Below, one piece after another: positions 48,553 to 60,010 of a stretch of 64,000 nt of DNA. Under the pieces are notes generated by a model. The model saw only the letters and a list, made by a program, of their open reading frames with translations, had not been told where the DNA came from and searched no databases. Positions within the stretch are counted from its first letter, which is position 1. Each line of letters begins with the position of its first letter. Both the position numbers and the translations under genes were made by a program. Origin of the DNA: Akebia trifoliata (taxonomy: Eukaryota; Streptophyta; Magnoliopsida; Ranunculales; Lardizabalaceae); assembly GCA_017979445.1 (NCBI GenBank), contig CM030705.1, forward strand, positions 13,843,040 through 13,907,039, read 5' to 3'.

Positions 48553-49614
48553 ACAAGACTTAATTGGGGTTTGACCTACACGAGAGTGGACGAAAATATA
48601 CACTCAACACTCCCTATCACTCATAAGGGTGGAAAGTTTTGAACCCACTCCTTGTTACATTACGTGCACCTCATCATATCAAACAATCAGACATTCACCA
48701 ATATTTCATCTTTAACCAGAGTTCAGTTCTAAGAGTCTAACCCCACTATGAACATAGGGAGTGAACATCGAACCATGTGCATTATATGCAAAAGCACTAA
48801 ATACACGGTCGAGTACGATCCAAGATTTTTTACAATTAAGGCCGAGCATGCCAATGCCATCAACTCATACAATACCTTTAGGAAACCTAAGTCCAACTCA
48901 TATAGTTAGACGTACCACCCCGATACTAAATATCATCATTTTCCTATCTAGAGCACGCTCGTTAGATCAAAAACCTGAAAAGACAATCTAGGCAAAAGAT
49001 AGAACAACAAAAAAAAAATTCTCCGTTGAATCGAGGACCTGAAAAGACGAGCCGAGCCATAACATCAGAAGTCTGAATGACCAAGCTTCAATACTCAACT
49101 TAAACCAGGCAAAGACTCAAAAGCCACATGTATCTTATCTACGATTGATCTGAAAAGTTTTACTTTTCTAAATGAATTAACGGGGATAAAGAACATATTC
49201 TATGATGAATTTCATAAAGAAATACTTTGTTCAAATTTCTTTGAGCTTGACTCAAAATCTTCAATATAAAAAGTCAAAATTAAAAGTTAAACTTTTATTA
49301 CGCTTGCGACAATCAAAGATTTCAAATTATCATAACAAGGGCACTTCTTTTTTATAAAAATTATATTCCCCCCCCCCCCTCCCCTCCCCTCCTCTCCTCT
49401 CCTCTCCTCTCCTTACACTAGGTGCATTCTTTTTCAAATAGTTTTCAATTGTCTCCAATACCATGTTTCCTGTCAAACTAGGAACATTTTGTTCTAAAAC
49501 CTCCCAAAGGATAAGGTTAACCTTGAATTAAGTTACCCTCTTACTAGCAATTTTTGAAAAAACCCAAGGTTCAAAAAGAAGTTAAAATGTTGGTCCGAGA
49601 TTCATTTTTTTTGA
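48553..49614. other. Intergenic; contains a C-rich microsatellite
   Basis: No gene is seen. A pyrimidine run of C12 followed by CCCCT and CCTCT repeats spans 49368-49413. GACCTGAAAAGACGA-like words recur near 48973 and 49030. Confidence 0.5.
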
Positions 49615-50080
49615 AAATCCACCGTCGAGGGTCTTCTCGGATTATGCTCAGACACCGCATTATCAGATTTTGCTCAGGCACCGATGAGGGTTTTCTCGAA
49701 TTATGCTTAGACACTATTGAGGGTTTTCTCGGATTTTGCTCAGACACCGCCGAGGATTTTCTCTGATTATACTCAGACACCATCAAGAATTATCTCGGAT
49801 TTTACTCAGACATTTCTTGGATTATGCTCAGACACCACCGGGGGTTTTCTTGGATTTTGCTCAAACATTGCCGGGGGTTTTCTCGGATTATGCTCAAACA
49901 CTACCAAGGATTTTCTCAGATTATGTTCAGACACCGTTGGGGGTTTTTTAGGATTATGCTCAGACACCGCCAGGAGCCGGGGATTTTCTCAAATTTTGCT
50001 CAGACACCGTCGAGAGTTTTTTTATATTTTGCTTAGTCGCCATCAAGGGTTTTCTCGAATTATGCTCTGACCCACCAAGT
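49615..50080. repeat. 33-bp minisatellite, about 13 diverged units
   Basis: The unit is GGGTTTTCTCGGATTTTGCT followed by CAGACACCGCCGA, with variation mainly in the last eight bases; some units are one step shorter or longer. Because 33 is a multiple of three, all three plus frames stay open over much of the array, giving overlapping peptide repeats such as GFLGLCSDTVG and GFSRIMLRHRR. There is no upstream gene context, so coding is unlikely. Confidence 0.8.
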
Positions 50081-50615
50081 TTTATCAAATTTTACTCAGA
50101 TTATGCTAAGACCCCACTAAGATTTTTTCTTGGATTTTGCTCAGATTATGTTCAGACTATGCTCACCTTAAGCTTAGTTTTGTTCAGATTATGCTCAGTT
50201 ATGCTCAATTTGTGCTCAGTTATGTTTAATTCATTCAATTTTTAATTCATAATTTTCTTAGGTTTTGCTCAGATCTTATGTTAACCTTGTGCAGTTTTTC
50301 ACTGTTAAGTTTGTTATCCTCCCAACATGAATGCGCATAATGGAGATGCACCATTTCAAAATCATTACTACACTATTGCACATACACGCACTCTCATTGC
50401 ATTTGCATTAATCAAGAAGAATTTTTCGAAATTCAACGATTTGACATTTTTTTAGCCTAAGGAGAGCTTACCTTCAAGGATCTGGACATTTTGACAAATT
50501 GCTGAATTAGACTGCAAAATGAACTATCACTGGCTTTGGCATTCAGATATCGCACTATCTACCACAATAGATTGACCATCTAGTTTACTTCCACCCTCTG
50601 TCAAAGAGGAGCATC
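50081..50615 (+). other. Probable 3' end of LTR-element internal region
   Basis: The minisatellite decays into TTATGCTCAG words up to about 50220. The last bases before the LTR, CAAAGAGGAGCATC, form a purine-rich tract at the position of a polypurine tract, the primer for plus-strand DNA in retrotransposons. No gag or pol reading frame is recognised. Confidence 0.4.
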
Positions 50616-51179
50616 TGTAGATACCCCACTTTTGCATCTGCCTAATTTGACAATTCGTCGTCCGATTGTCATGAATTCCTAATAATAAGCGCAAAGAACT
50701 CAAAGGCTTGTGAGTACTATTCCTAATTCCTTTTGTTTCTAGTCTTTTCATCCCCCTTACTTGCTACAACTCGACATAAAAATTTAAGCACGCTTAGGAC
50801 CGCTACACCTGACACCCGATTTAGCAAATACGTACACTTAGGTTCGTTACACATTTCGATAACTTAGAGATCTCGCCACGTTAGAAAAATACAACTTTGA
50901 AACTTAGAAATAATCACATTGGGACTGAAAGAAACTTCACGCTAAAATTCGTAAAAATCTGCAAAAATCACCAAAATGACGAAAATACCCCTCATAAATT
51001 TCAGACCTCCAGAAAATCTCGAAAGCACCTCCATTGCACTCAGAATATTATTTCAAATCTAACAGGATCCAAATCGATAAAAACAGAGAAATTTAGGAAA
51101 AATCATAAAAATAACCGAAATACCCTTCAATATCCAACTCTAACATAGAGATCTTAATCATTAAGAAAACATGAAAAAT

Positions 51180-51640
51180 AATTAAAATCAAACCAAGTTA
51201 AAAATTCAATCTAATGAAAATAAAATTTAAGTCAAACTCAAATAAAAAATCAACAATAAAAATTAAAAATCAAACTCAAATTAAAAATCAAACAATTAAA
51301 AAATTAAAAAACCAATCAACCAATAAAATCAAAATAAAATTTTTAATTAATCGACTAATCAAAAAAATCAAAATAAAAATTTTAATTAATCAACCAATCA
51401 AAAAAGTAAAAATCAATTAACCAATAAATTCAAATTCAAATTCCATTGAAACCCAACTAAATTAAATCAACAAATTCAAAATTCAAAATCGAACTCAATC
51501 GATCAAATCAAATTGAAATTAATTCCTAATTGAACAATCAAAATTCGAAATTGAATGCAAACTCAAATTAAAAGAATTTTTTTTAAAATTTAAATTAAAA
51601 TGTCGACAAAACCCAATTTAAAATCAAATTGAAACCCGAA
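51180..51640. repeat. A-rich degenerate repeats in LTR U3
   Basis: Words such as AATCAAAATAAAA, TTAATTAATCAACCAATCAA and AAATCAAACTCAAATTAAAA recur in tandem-like fashion with strong plus-strand A/C bias. They give meaningless Lys/Asn/Ile-rich ORFs. Confidence 0.5.
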
Positions 51641-51765
51641 ACAAAAATTTATCAACCAACAAAATCAAAAAATAAATTTACCAATCACAACTCATCGACG
51701 GAGGGCTATCGTGGTACAAGTAGCATGGGATCCCCACCATCATTCTCTAAAAAGGAGATCAAAAA

Positions 51766-51774
<9 letters not shown>

Positions 51775-51825
<51 letters not shown>
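51775..51825. repeat. TA dinucleotide microsatellite
   Basis: An unbroken TA run of about 50 bases ends exactly where the MITE at 51826 begins; the run resumes on the far side (52207-52226). Confidence 0.9.
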
Positions 51826-51827
<2 letters not shown>

Positions 51828-52206
51828 GAAATGTTGAGCACCCTAAGTTTTACCACACACTTTAACAAACGTTTTTTGTCCTACATGGGTTAGAAGTTTT
51901 GGAATGAGCTGATTTTTGGTGAGGATGATCTCTATGATTAGAAGATCATCCTCCCCAAAAATCAGCCCATTCCGAAATGTTTAGCCCCATGTTTACACGT
52001 TAAAAAATCGTGGACCGTCCATTTTTTGTAAATCTATTTTGATGGGGTTAGAAGTTTTGGAATGAGCTGATTTTTGGTGAGGATGATCTCCTCACCATAG
52101 AGATCATCCTCACCAAAAATCAGCTCATTCCGAAACTTCTAACTCATGTAAGACAAAACGCGTTTGTTAAAGTGTGTGGTAAAACTAAGGGTGGCGAACG
52201 GGACCC
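51826..52206. mobile_element. Double-hairpin MITE inside a TA repeat, copy D
   Basis: Flanked by TA runs on both sides. The complement of the right end is GGGTCCCGTTCGCCACCCTT, the family terminus also seen at the left of copy A; the outer GTTTTACCACAC blocks are inverted. Two hairpins (about 51888-51987 and 52045-52143) share TTTTTGGTGAGGATGATCTC and its complement; the spacer has GGACCGTCC. It is nested in the LTR U3. Confidence 0.75.
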
Positions 52207-52909
52207 TATATATATATATATATATAAAGAAAGAGAGAGAACGTATAAGAAGAAAAGGAGAAATAAATTAAAAAAAAAAAAGAAGACTAAAATAGAAACC
52301 TAGGGTCTGTTCTTTACAGAAGCCAGCTCCAGCTCCAGAAGCTGGCTTCTGGGAGAAGCAGAAGCCTAGAGCCTGAAAAGCCATATCCAGCAGAAGCCTG
52401 TTCGTTACAGAAACACAGAAGTCAAAAAAGCATGTTCGTTTTACAGCTTTTTATTGCTGGATTCTGGTAAAATGACCAGAATACCCTTAATGTTGATAAT
52501 ACATCCAGAATGCACAAAAAATGATCAGAAGAATACAATAAATATATAATTACACTAATATATATATAATTTCTATTAAAAAATTATTAAAATAATTATT
52601 TTCAATTTAAATCAATGTATAAATTTTATGATTTTATCGAAATTTCGGCAGCACTTCCTCTTAAAAATGGACATATGAAATTTTTCTGATAAAGAAAATA
52701 CCTGTATAATACACAATTTAATATCAACATAACATCCCATATATAATCCGACATTCACATAACATCTTATATACAATCCGACATCCACATAACATCCCAT
52801 ACACAATATTCAAACAAATACATACTATACGGAAATCAAAAGTGTTACAATGTCATACAAAAATATATATAATTTTCATTAATAACAAACTCAAAATATA
52901 TCAAAGTTC

Positions 52910-54347
52910 TTAAACTCTATCATAAGCAGCATATAATGCATTAGTTATTCCAGTCCTTGTCCTCTCCATGGTAACACGAGATCGACGATCTACATGCTCA
53001 TTATTATTATCATGTTCAGATGCACCCCCTTCATCTTCCACAATTTGTTCTTGCTCGAAACGTAAAAATTCTTCGTCTGCAATTGCATGCTTCCTTATGA
53101 AGTTATGGAGTGCCATACAAGCCAATGTAATATCTCGTTATGTTTGAAATTTGTAACGTGGCATTTACTTTAAAATTGTCCATTTGGCTTTTAAAACCCC
53201 AAAACATCGTTCAATGACATTCCTAAGAGAAGAATGCATATAGTTAAATAATTCTTTATCTGTTCTTGACCTTGACTCTCTTCTAAAATCTTGTAAATGA
53301 TATGTTGTACCCCGATAAGGTGCGAGGTAGCCTTCCATCAATGGATATCTAGAGTCGACCAAATAATATTTACCTTGAAAAAAAAACGACAACTTATTAA
53401 TAATGACATTTTCAATATTTTATTTTATCTTTACTTAAAAAAACTAACCTTGAGGAGGATGTGGAAATTGTAATGATGGCTTCGCAATAGTATCAAGGAA
53501 CACACGAGAATCATTAGCAGATCCTTCCCATCCAGCTACGACATGTGTAAATGTCATATCAAACGCACAAGTGGCCATAACATTTTGTGTTATGCCTTTG
53601 TGTCCTCGAAATCTATTTTGATGCACGAACGGGATATGTGCACTGATGTGAGTCCCATCGATCGCCCCAACACAGTCCTTATATTTACATAATTCAAATA
53701 TAATTAATTATATTTGACGTTATTTATAAATAATGATAAATAAAGAAAAATCATTGAGAAAATACCTTGAAATATGGCCAATATCTTTCATTGGTTCGTA
53801 TATGCATAGGGACTTCGTTGAGATTAGGAGGAACGATCAAAAACTTTGATATTTCAAGTAAAGCTCTAAGAACTACATGAAAATATTTGTTAATAGTATC
53901 CAATGAATGCTTAAAAGTAGCCCTAAGTACCCTATGCCTTTCATTGTGACCCACGGTGTAGACAAACATTGCAACTTGTTCTTGGATCGATATCTTCTTT
54001 TCATCTTTTATCAGACCCCTTCCTTCTAATATGTCACACAAACTTAAGAAAACATGTCGTTCCATCCTAAATAAATCATTGCATGTGGTACCAAGTCCAT
54101 CAATGACATCACGAACATAATCTGCTCCAATATAACAAGAATTCCTATGTGGTTCTCTATAAATAAATGTGTCCATGTATTGATGCATTGCAACAATGGT
54201 ACCTGTTACCAAAATATCTAACGACAAATCATCATCTACAGCATTCACGTCATGAACTTCATCATTACTGGATATATCATCGTCGGTAGACGTACCATCA
54301 TGGGTGGAAATATCATCATTGGAATTCATAAGTCTGTATAAATACAT
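52910..54347 (-). pseudogene. Harbinger DDE transposase with two in-frame stops
   Basis: Three exons (54347-53766, 53677-53449 and 53373-52910) join in frame across GT-AG introns. The protein has an acidic N-terminus, a helical region, then the DDE nuclease: D in GAIDGTHI, D in SANDSRV and E in NVIERCFGVLK, followed by CMALHNFIRKH. These are the catalytic positions of Harbinger transposases (DDE_Tnp_4), which cut and paste the element. The third exon contains TAA at 53165-53167 (after KWTILK) and TAA at 53138-53140 (after FQT), beyond the catalytic E. The rest reads through to a stop at 52910. Only the C-terminal tail is affected, so a truncated product could form, but normal activity is doubtful. 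Confidence 0.88.
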
Positions 54348-54606
54348 AACTACAAATTATTCATTTAAAACTATAACATTCAAATAATATAGATAATAAG
54401 ATAAATATGTTTAACATTCACTATATAATAAACATTGTCAATAGCATTCACCACGTAACGGACATATTACACAATCCAAGGAAAACATAAAATAATAAAC
54501 AGGAATTGTCATACCACCATAGGGGTGGCATATAGTTATAACCATCAATGAAAGATGGTAATACAAAAAACACATTAAAACCACACAAACATATTAAAAT
54601 CACACA

Positions 54607-55739
54607 CTATTTGGAATGATGAACTCGAGCATCCTCCATTTCGCCATCCAACCACCCAATACGGAGTTCATTTGTTTTCAGCATACACCAAATTTGCCTG
54701 TACTCCTTCTTCATACTGAATAATTTCAGTGCAAATCGATACCGCTCACTATTAAGAATGATTTCTGTTGTTGCATCCAACAAATCAATACATTCCTTAA
54801 TGCTACCGGGTTGTGTAGGTGGTGGTGGGGGTGTTGCACTACTTGCACTCGTCCTCGTTGACACTGCTTCAACTAAGCATTCAATTTGTCGTCCTAACAT
54901 AGCTGCACTCGTCATTTTTTGTCGTTTGGAGTGTTGAAAATCTAGGTTACTTCTAGATTTCATGCGAGATGGTGCAACAAATGGAGGGATACCATCACCA
55001 TCACCATCACCATCAAAATCAGGACTAATATCGATAGGTGGTTGGGACCTTGATGGCTGGGACTCTGGTGGTTGCGTTTCTTGAACAAACGCAGCATCAT
55101 CATCATCATCATCATCATCATCCCGAAGCTCGTGCTCAACTGCTCTAGATGATTCAGTGGATGGACGCACACCAGGATTACAAGAGCTTGCAACATACTC
55201 TCCGGTAGCATAAGTCCCTCCAAATAGTATGTCCAACTCTTCAACATGTTCCAGTCCGATATAACGCCATTGTGTATCAGTTTTATTTTTCTACAAAATA
55301 AATAAACTTGTTTTATAAGTTTGAATTGATAAACGTAATATTCCTATTTGGTAATCTAATCGAAAATTACCTCCAACCAAGAATTCCACCATTCATCGCT
55401 CGCCAATATCTTATTGTTAACAGCATCGTAACCCACTCCAGTACATGCTTTTAATTTAATCCATCTAGCCCAAATACCTTTCGTTTTATCCCAATGATTC
55501 TTATGTTGTTTCTTTGTGTAATTAAGCCCGGTCGTTGTCTGAAATTGCTTCATTAGAGATGAATACCCTGATACATTCAATGAAGTACCGGGTCTCTTTC
55601 CCTTCTTAACCAATTCCACACAGATATCAACCCAAATCTTATGAAGATAGGGTGTCCATCTTGCGGAATCAATTTTTGACTCTATTTCTTTTGGTTCTGT
55701 TACTTTTTGTCTCGGCATCTGACAAATTTGATTATTCAT
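54607..55739 (-). CDS. Harbinger Myb/SANT-like DNA-binding protein
   Basis: Two exons, 55739-55371 and 55290-54607, join in phase to about 350 residues. The N-terminal 100 residues (ARWTPYLHKIWVDICVE, YTKKQHKNHWDKTKGIW) form a Myb/SANT-like fold of the kind carried by PIF/Harbinger ORF1, which in studied elements binds the transposon ends and brings the transposase to the nucleus. The middle has a nine-residue Asp run from an ATC repeat and a Pro run (PPPPP); the C-terminal third (EQ/ER-rich, SMKKEYRQIWCML) is predicted helical. No stop or frameshift is seen. An alternative start lies six residues in (MPRQKV). It sits upstream of the transposase on the same strand. Confidence 0.82.
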
Positions 55740-57749
55740 TTAAAAAAAAATGAAAAGTAATGGATAAGAATAAGGAATAAAAAACGTTCTGAAATATAAG
55801 TAACAACAACAAGAATAATGAGCAAACAAATAATTATCATAAACAAATATCACTGTAAATAAATGTTAAAAATATCAAACAATACACTAAACCCATCGGT
55901 CAACCGTTGCGTGTGCAGACACATACTACATAAGATCTTATTTGTCGTTAAATGAACACTTTAATGGAATAAATACATCAGAGATTCAACTAACAGGCTT
56001 ATTGGATTAAGAGAAGAGAAAAGTAAAAGTTGGTGCCAATAGTATCTTTCATAAATATTGAGAGATGCTATTGTCACTCCAACTTTTACTCATTTAATCA
56101 TATAAACTTTAAGTCATACAAAATCTAAAGAGAGTTTATATTAAAAATAGAGAATGAAAACCACATGATTACAAGAAAGTAAAACAACATACTAGCATGA
56201 TTACAATATAGATGTCATAAAATTAATGCCCATGTTTAGGAGTAAATTAGTTCAATCCAAAGACCCAACGGTGGTCCCATGATTAGGAGTAAATGGTTTC
56301 ATATGACATCTAAATCCTTAAAAATAATTAATTATTTCCTCTTTCAGCATCAAAATTCATGTTCAAGAAGATAACAAACACAGTCAAAGCTCTTATGGTT
56401 TCAATTGGAGAGTAGGTTTGGAAAAAATTTCAGCGAATTCTAGAAATTTGTCATAAAAACTCTTATGGGGAATGAACAAAATATTTGGTGAGTTGAACTT
56501 AGGAATCCTAGAAAATGAGATCAATAATGGATGTGGTTGGAAAATTATGAAATCCAATTTACCTTAAATTAGATCAATTTTCTCATCTGCTTTCATCTAT
56601 AAATTGGAGCAAAAGGAGGGATGTCCCTACCAATCATTTTTCTCATCTGCTCTCATAATGTTTCTGTACAAAATTTTGGTAAAAAATCATCCAATCATTT
56701 TTGTAAAAAACTGGTTGCATCATAGTTCCTTCACAAACAACTAAACAATGAGCTCCATAAAACACAACTGGTTTTATTGTTGTGTTGCAAAATCACTCTT
56801 TTATTTCAATGGATACCGAGCTCGCCTATTATTCTAATACCATTGAACAATCAGATTCTACCAAAAAGATGGAAGAGAGATTTTGACAGAGAAGTGTGTG
56901 TCACTTGAAGAGGTGCTGAATATAAGTCGATTGCAAGGTTCGAGATCAGTCATATGTTGAACCATAGTACATTCACAGATCAAGTCGATTTACAATAAAA
57001 TCCATAATAAAAAGAACTCCCCAATTTGATTTACAGTAAAATCAGTAATAAAAATAAATAAATTAAAAAGCAATACCTTAATTGATCGTTAATGGAGGAA
57101 AGCTAGGGACGAGAGCTGCTGTTACAGAAGAGATCGTTAATGGCAGCCTGTAATGAGATGAGACGAGATCTGCCGTCACCGTTGGGGCTTTTTACTCGGT
57201 TAGTTATGAGGAAAAGATGAGAGAGAGGGAGGAAATGATCTGTGCAACAAGGATCGATGAGAGATTCGATCGGTTTGAAGGAGACGAAGTTGAGTTCGAC
57301 AGTCGACAGTCGATTGGGCGAACTTGTTGGAGAAGATGAGAAACGTAAAACGTTTCTCGTTTCTTGTAACGTGAGGGACAATCGATCGATTAGGTTGAAG
57401 GCGATGAAGTTGAGAGAGGAGAAAGGGTTGATAATCGATCGGCTCGAAGAAGACGAAGAGGATCAGTTCGATTCTCTTTCGATTTAGGTTAAAATCAGTT
57501 CGAAAATTTTATTAAAAGTCAGGGGTATTTCGGTATTTTCACTTAAAATATATTTCGGTAATTAGCTCCGCGCGAGAGCCCAACTTAGAAGCGAGCACGG
57601 GACGACTCTTAAAATGAGCCATTTTTTGGCTTTTTTTTTAATCGGTTAGCGTTAAAAAAGCTTAAACGAACGTTGATCAACTGGCTTCTTCGGCTTAAAA
57701 GTCAAAAAAGTTCAAAAAGCCGGCTTTTGAAGCCCAAACGAACAGGGCC
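55740..57749. other. Non-coding 5' half of the Harbinger element
   Basis: This 2-kb part holds the probable promoter/leader of the Myb-like gene and the right terminal region. Imperfect repeats of GATCGGTTTGAAGGAGACGA occur at about 57265, 57385 and 57435. ORFs here (57103-57381, 57242-57487) overlap on opposite strands and look spurious. Confidence 0.5.
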
Positions 57750-57756
57750 CTAGCTT

Positions 57757-57765
57757 CTATAAAAG
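57757..57765 (+). promoter_or_regulatory. LTR TATA box
   Basis: TATAAAAGG lies 8 bases from the Harbinger right end, followed by GAGCTGGACGAAACAAAG, where transcription would start about 25-30 bases on. The good TATA match and its place before a pyrimidine-rich leader support a U3/R border. The Harbinger insertion has separated this box from most of U3. Confidence 0.55.
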
Positions 57766-57789
57766 GAGCTGGACGAAACAAAGAAGTTC

Positions 57790-58620
57790 TCATTTGTTTT
57801 TGAATTGGTTGTCTTCTTCTCTATTGCTGCAACTTGGTGCAACACTTTTTTTGACTGAGTTCTGCCCTTCTCTACTCACTTTGATGTTCTATAACAGCCC
57901 ATTGCTGCCCAACATCTTCCTCAGAACCTGCTCTCTCTCCACGTTTTCTTCTCCAATGAAGTTACCCCTTCTTCCCTTTGAGACTGCACTCATCTTCTTC
58001 TCTGTTGCACCTCTTCTCCTCTCTCTGCCCAACCAACTCCTTGTTATCATAGCTTCCTTTCCCTACAATAACGTTCTGCCCAACTCTTGGCCCTCATAGT
58101 CCATTATAGACCTTCTCCAACATGTAGCTGTTGCACCTCTTTCTTCTCCCTCATAGCCCACCTGCAACACCTCTCTCTCTGCTTGCACCTCCCTCGTAGC
58201 CCACCTGCAACGTCTCTCCCTCTCTTTTCACATCTCCATAGACCACATCTCTATTGAGTCTTCATCAATCACATGTCTTTTATTCTCTCTGCCTTCATTT
58301 CTCCCATGTTTTTCAGCCCCCTTCTCCTTCATATTTCTGTCCTTCTCTCTCACTCTCAGCCCTCCTCTCCCTCTCTCACGTTTGGTCCTACAACAACCCA
58401 ACTCATTTTCATCATCTCCATTGCCATACTTCTAACAACCCCACTGCTGCATTCACGTCAAAACCCACAACCCTCCCAGCCATCTCTCTCAGCCATCATC
58501 TTCTTTAGAATACAACGCAGCCATCTTCCTCACCACCACAGTGCATACCAGTACATCTCTCTCTACTCTCGTCTTTTCGCAGCCGCGAATATTCGCAAGT
58601 CTTTAGGTTGGATCTAAAGG
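57790..58620. other. Pyrimidine-rich LTR leader
   Basis: The plus strand is rich in CTTCTTCTC, CCCAAC and CTCTCTC words, with repeated phrases such as CATAGCCCACCTGCAAC (58154 and 58195). ORFs of 84-114 codons (57794-58617) reflect the low purine content, which avoids stop codons, rather than a gene. Confidence 0.5.
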
Positions 58621-58689
58621 AATCAATTCACTACTATTTCATTCTATAGGCAAGTCTTTTTTAGTTTTTATTTATTTATTTATTTTTCT

Positions 58690-59150
58690 ATTTACTTTTG
58701 CACGTTGGTAGTATTAGGAGAATCTTTTTTTGTATTATTTATGTTTTCATTTATTTTTACGTATCAATAGGATTGGTGAGATATTTTTTATGTATCTCTT
58801 TATGTTTTTATATCAAAGAGATTATGAGAACTTTTTATGTATACTTTTCTAAGTTTTATTTATTCTTTTGCAAGATGATGAGATTAGGAGAATATTTTAT
58901 ATGCATTTTTTTATTTTCTTATTTTTTGCGTATCAATAGGGTTAGGAGAATATTTATTTTATATATCTTCTTTAGTTTTTTATTTATTTTTGCATAACGC
59001 TAGGATTAGGAAAATATTTTTTTATGCATTTTTTATTTTCTTATTTACTTTGCACATCGGTAGGACAAGGAGAATATTTTTATGCATCTATTTTATTTAT
59101 TTATTTTATTATTTTTTTTATTTTCGCATGTTAATAGGATTAGGGGAATT
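58690..59150. repeat. Tandem array of about 60-bp units in the LTR
   Basis: Around eight units share a TAGGATTAGGAGAATATTTT core followed by a T-rich part (TTATTTATTTTTGCAT). Cores lie near 58710, 58770, 58818, 58886, 58938, 59002, 59061 and 59136. Spacing is irregular (50-75 bases), so it is an old array. Two ORFs (58698-58997, 58990-59187) are by-products. Confidence 0.7.
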
Positions 59151-59399
59151 GTTTTTTTTTTTTAAATTTTACAATTGTTGTGCTTGAATCGGATTTGTAT
59201 GGCTTATGATGATATAGGTTTAAACTTTTTGTATTATTTTAAGGTTATTCCATATGATTAGTGCCCTTCTCGTCTTAACAAATATGCATGTCGTTGAATG
59301 ATAATTATTTTGAAAAAATTGAAAATTACGTGTGCCTGTTCGTTTAGTTAATTCAAGAATTTGATGAATGTGGATTTTTTTCTTTAAATTTGAAAATTT

Positions 59400-60010
59400 T
59401 GTATGCATTGATATTTATCAATCTCCAATTTGATAAGCATTATAACATTTTTTTTTTGTAAATTTTCAACTTAGTGATTCATTGTAGACTCATGATTTTT
59501 CTAATTTGGGATTCCATATTCACAAGATCCTTCTTTTGGAAAGTTATAAATTGTTGGAATTTTTCACTCAAATTTTCTACTTTGAAAAGTTTTGAGCAAA
59601 AGTTTGTTTCGAAAAATTGATATTTGAAACTTTCTAATATGAAAATTGCATGATTTTCTATTTTGGAAAAACATATATTCATAAATTTCTAATTTAGAAA
59701 TTTCAAATTTTAGTAATTTCCCAATTTAGAAGATTTTATAATTTCTTTTTTAGAAATTTCATGTTCATGGAAATTCTGGATTTTTTAATTATAGATATTT
59801 TATTTTTTTCAAAACTTTCTATTTTGGAGAGTTCATTTTTATAAACTTCTAATTTGGGAATTCATCACATTTTCTTCAAATTCTAATTTAGGAAATTTCA
59901 AATTTCAAATTTAGAAACTTCATAAGTTGCCAACTTAGCAGTTTTATATTTATAATTTTCCTATTTGAGAAATTTCATGAGTTTTTATTTTAGACGATTT
60001 GAGAAATATT
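59400..60010. repeat. Degenerate AATTT/TTTAGAAATTT repeats
   Basis: Short units with TAATTTAGGAAATTTCA and its variants recur roughly every 35-45 bases. The stretch belongs to the 3' part of the long LTR and has no coding capacity. Confidence 0.5.

Larger units (their letters stand above)
52303..57749 (-). mobile_element. PIF/Harbinger transposon, about 5.45 kb, two-gene type
   Basis: The ends GGGTCTGTTC and (complement) GGCCCTGTTC are short inverted repeats flanked by CTA on both sides (52300-52302 and 57750-57752). Subterminal GAAGCCAGCT, AGCTGGCTTCT and GGCTTCTT words occur at both ends. It holds, on the minus strand, a DDE transposase gene and a Myb/SANT-like gene, the standard two-protein set of plant PIF/Harbinger elements. 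It is inserted in the U3 of the long LTR about 5 bases upstream of its TATA box. Fragments of the TATTGGCACCC MITE family lie near 56003-56095. Confidence 0.85.

Noticed and set aside
55090..55125. Asp run as a possible frameshift or assembly error
   Set aside because: It is a clean ATC trinucleotide repeat and the frame continues correctly on both sides.
57103..57487. Two ORFs of 92 and 81 codons on opposite strands
   Set aside because: They overlap in GA-rich repeats in the non-coding end of the Harbinger element.
57794..58617. Hydrophobic ORFs of 84-114 codons
   Set aside because: The plus strand is pyrimidine-rich, so stop codons are rare; repeated phrases point to LTR leader, not membrane proteins.
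58698..59187. Phe/Tyr/Ile-rich ORFs that look like membrane proteins
   Set aside because: They follow the 60-bp T-rich array unit for unit; unit spacing is irregular and the frame is not conserved.
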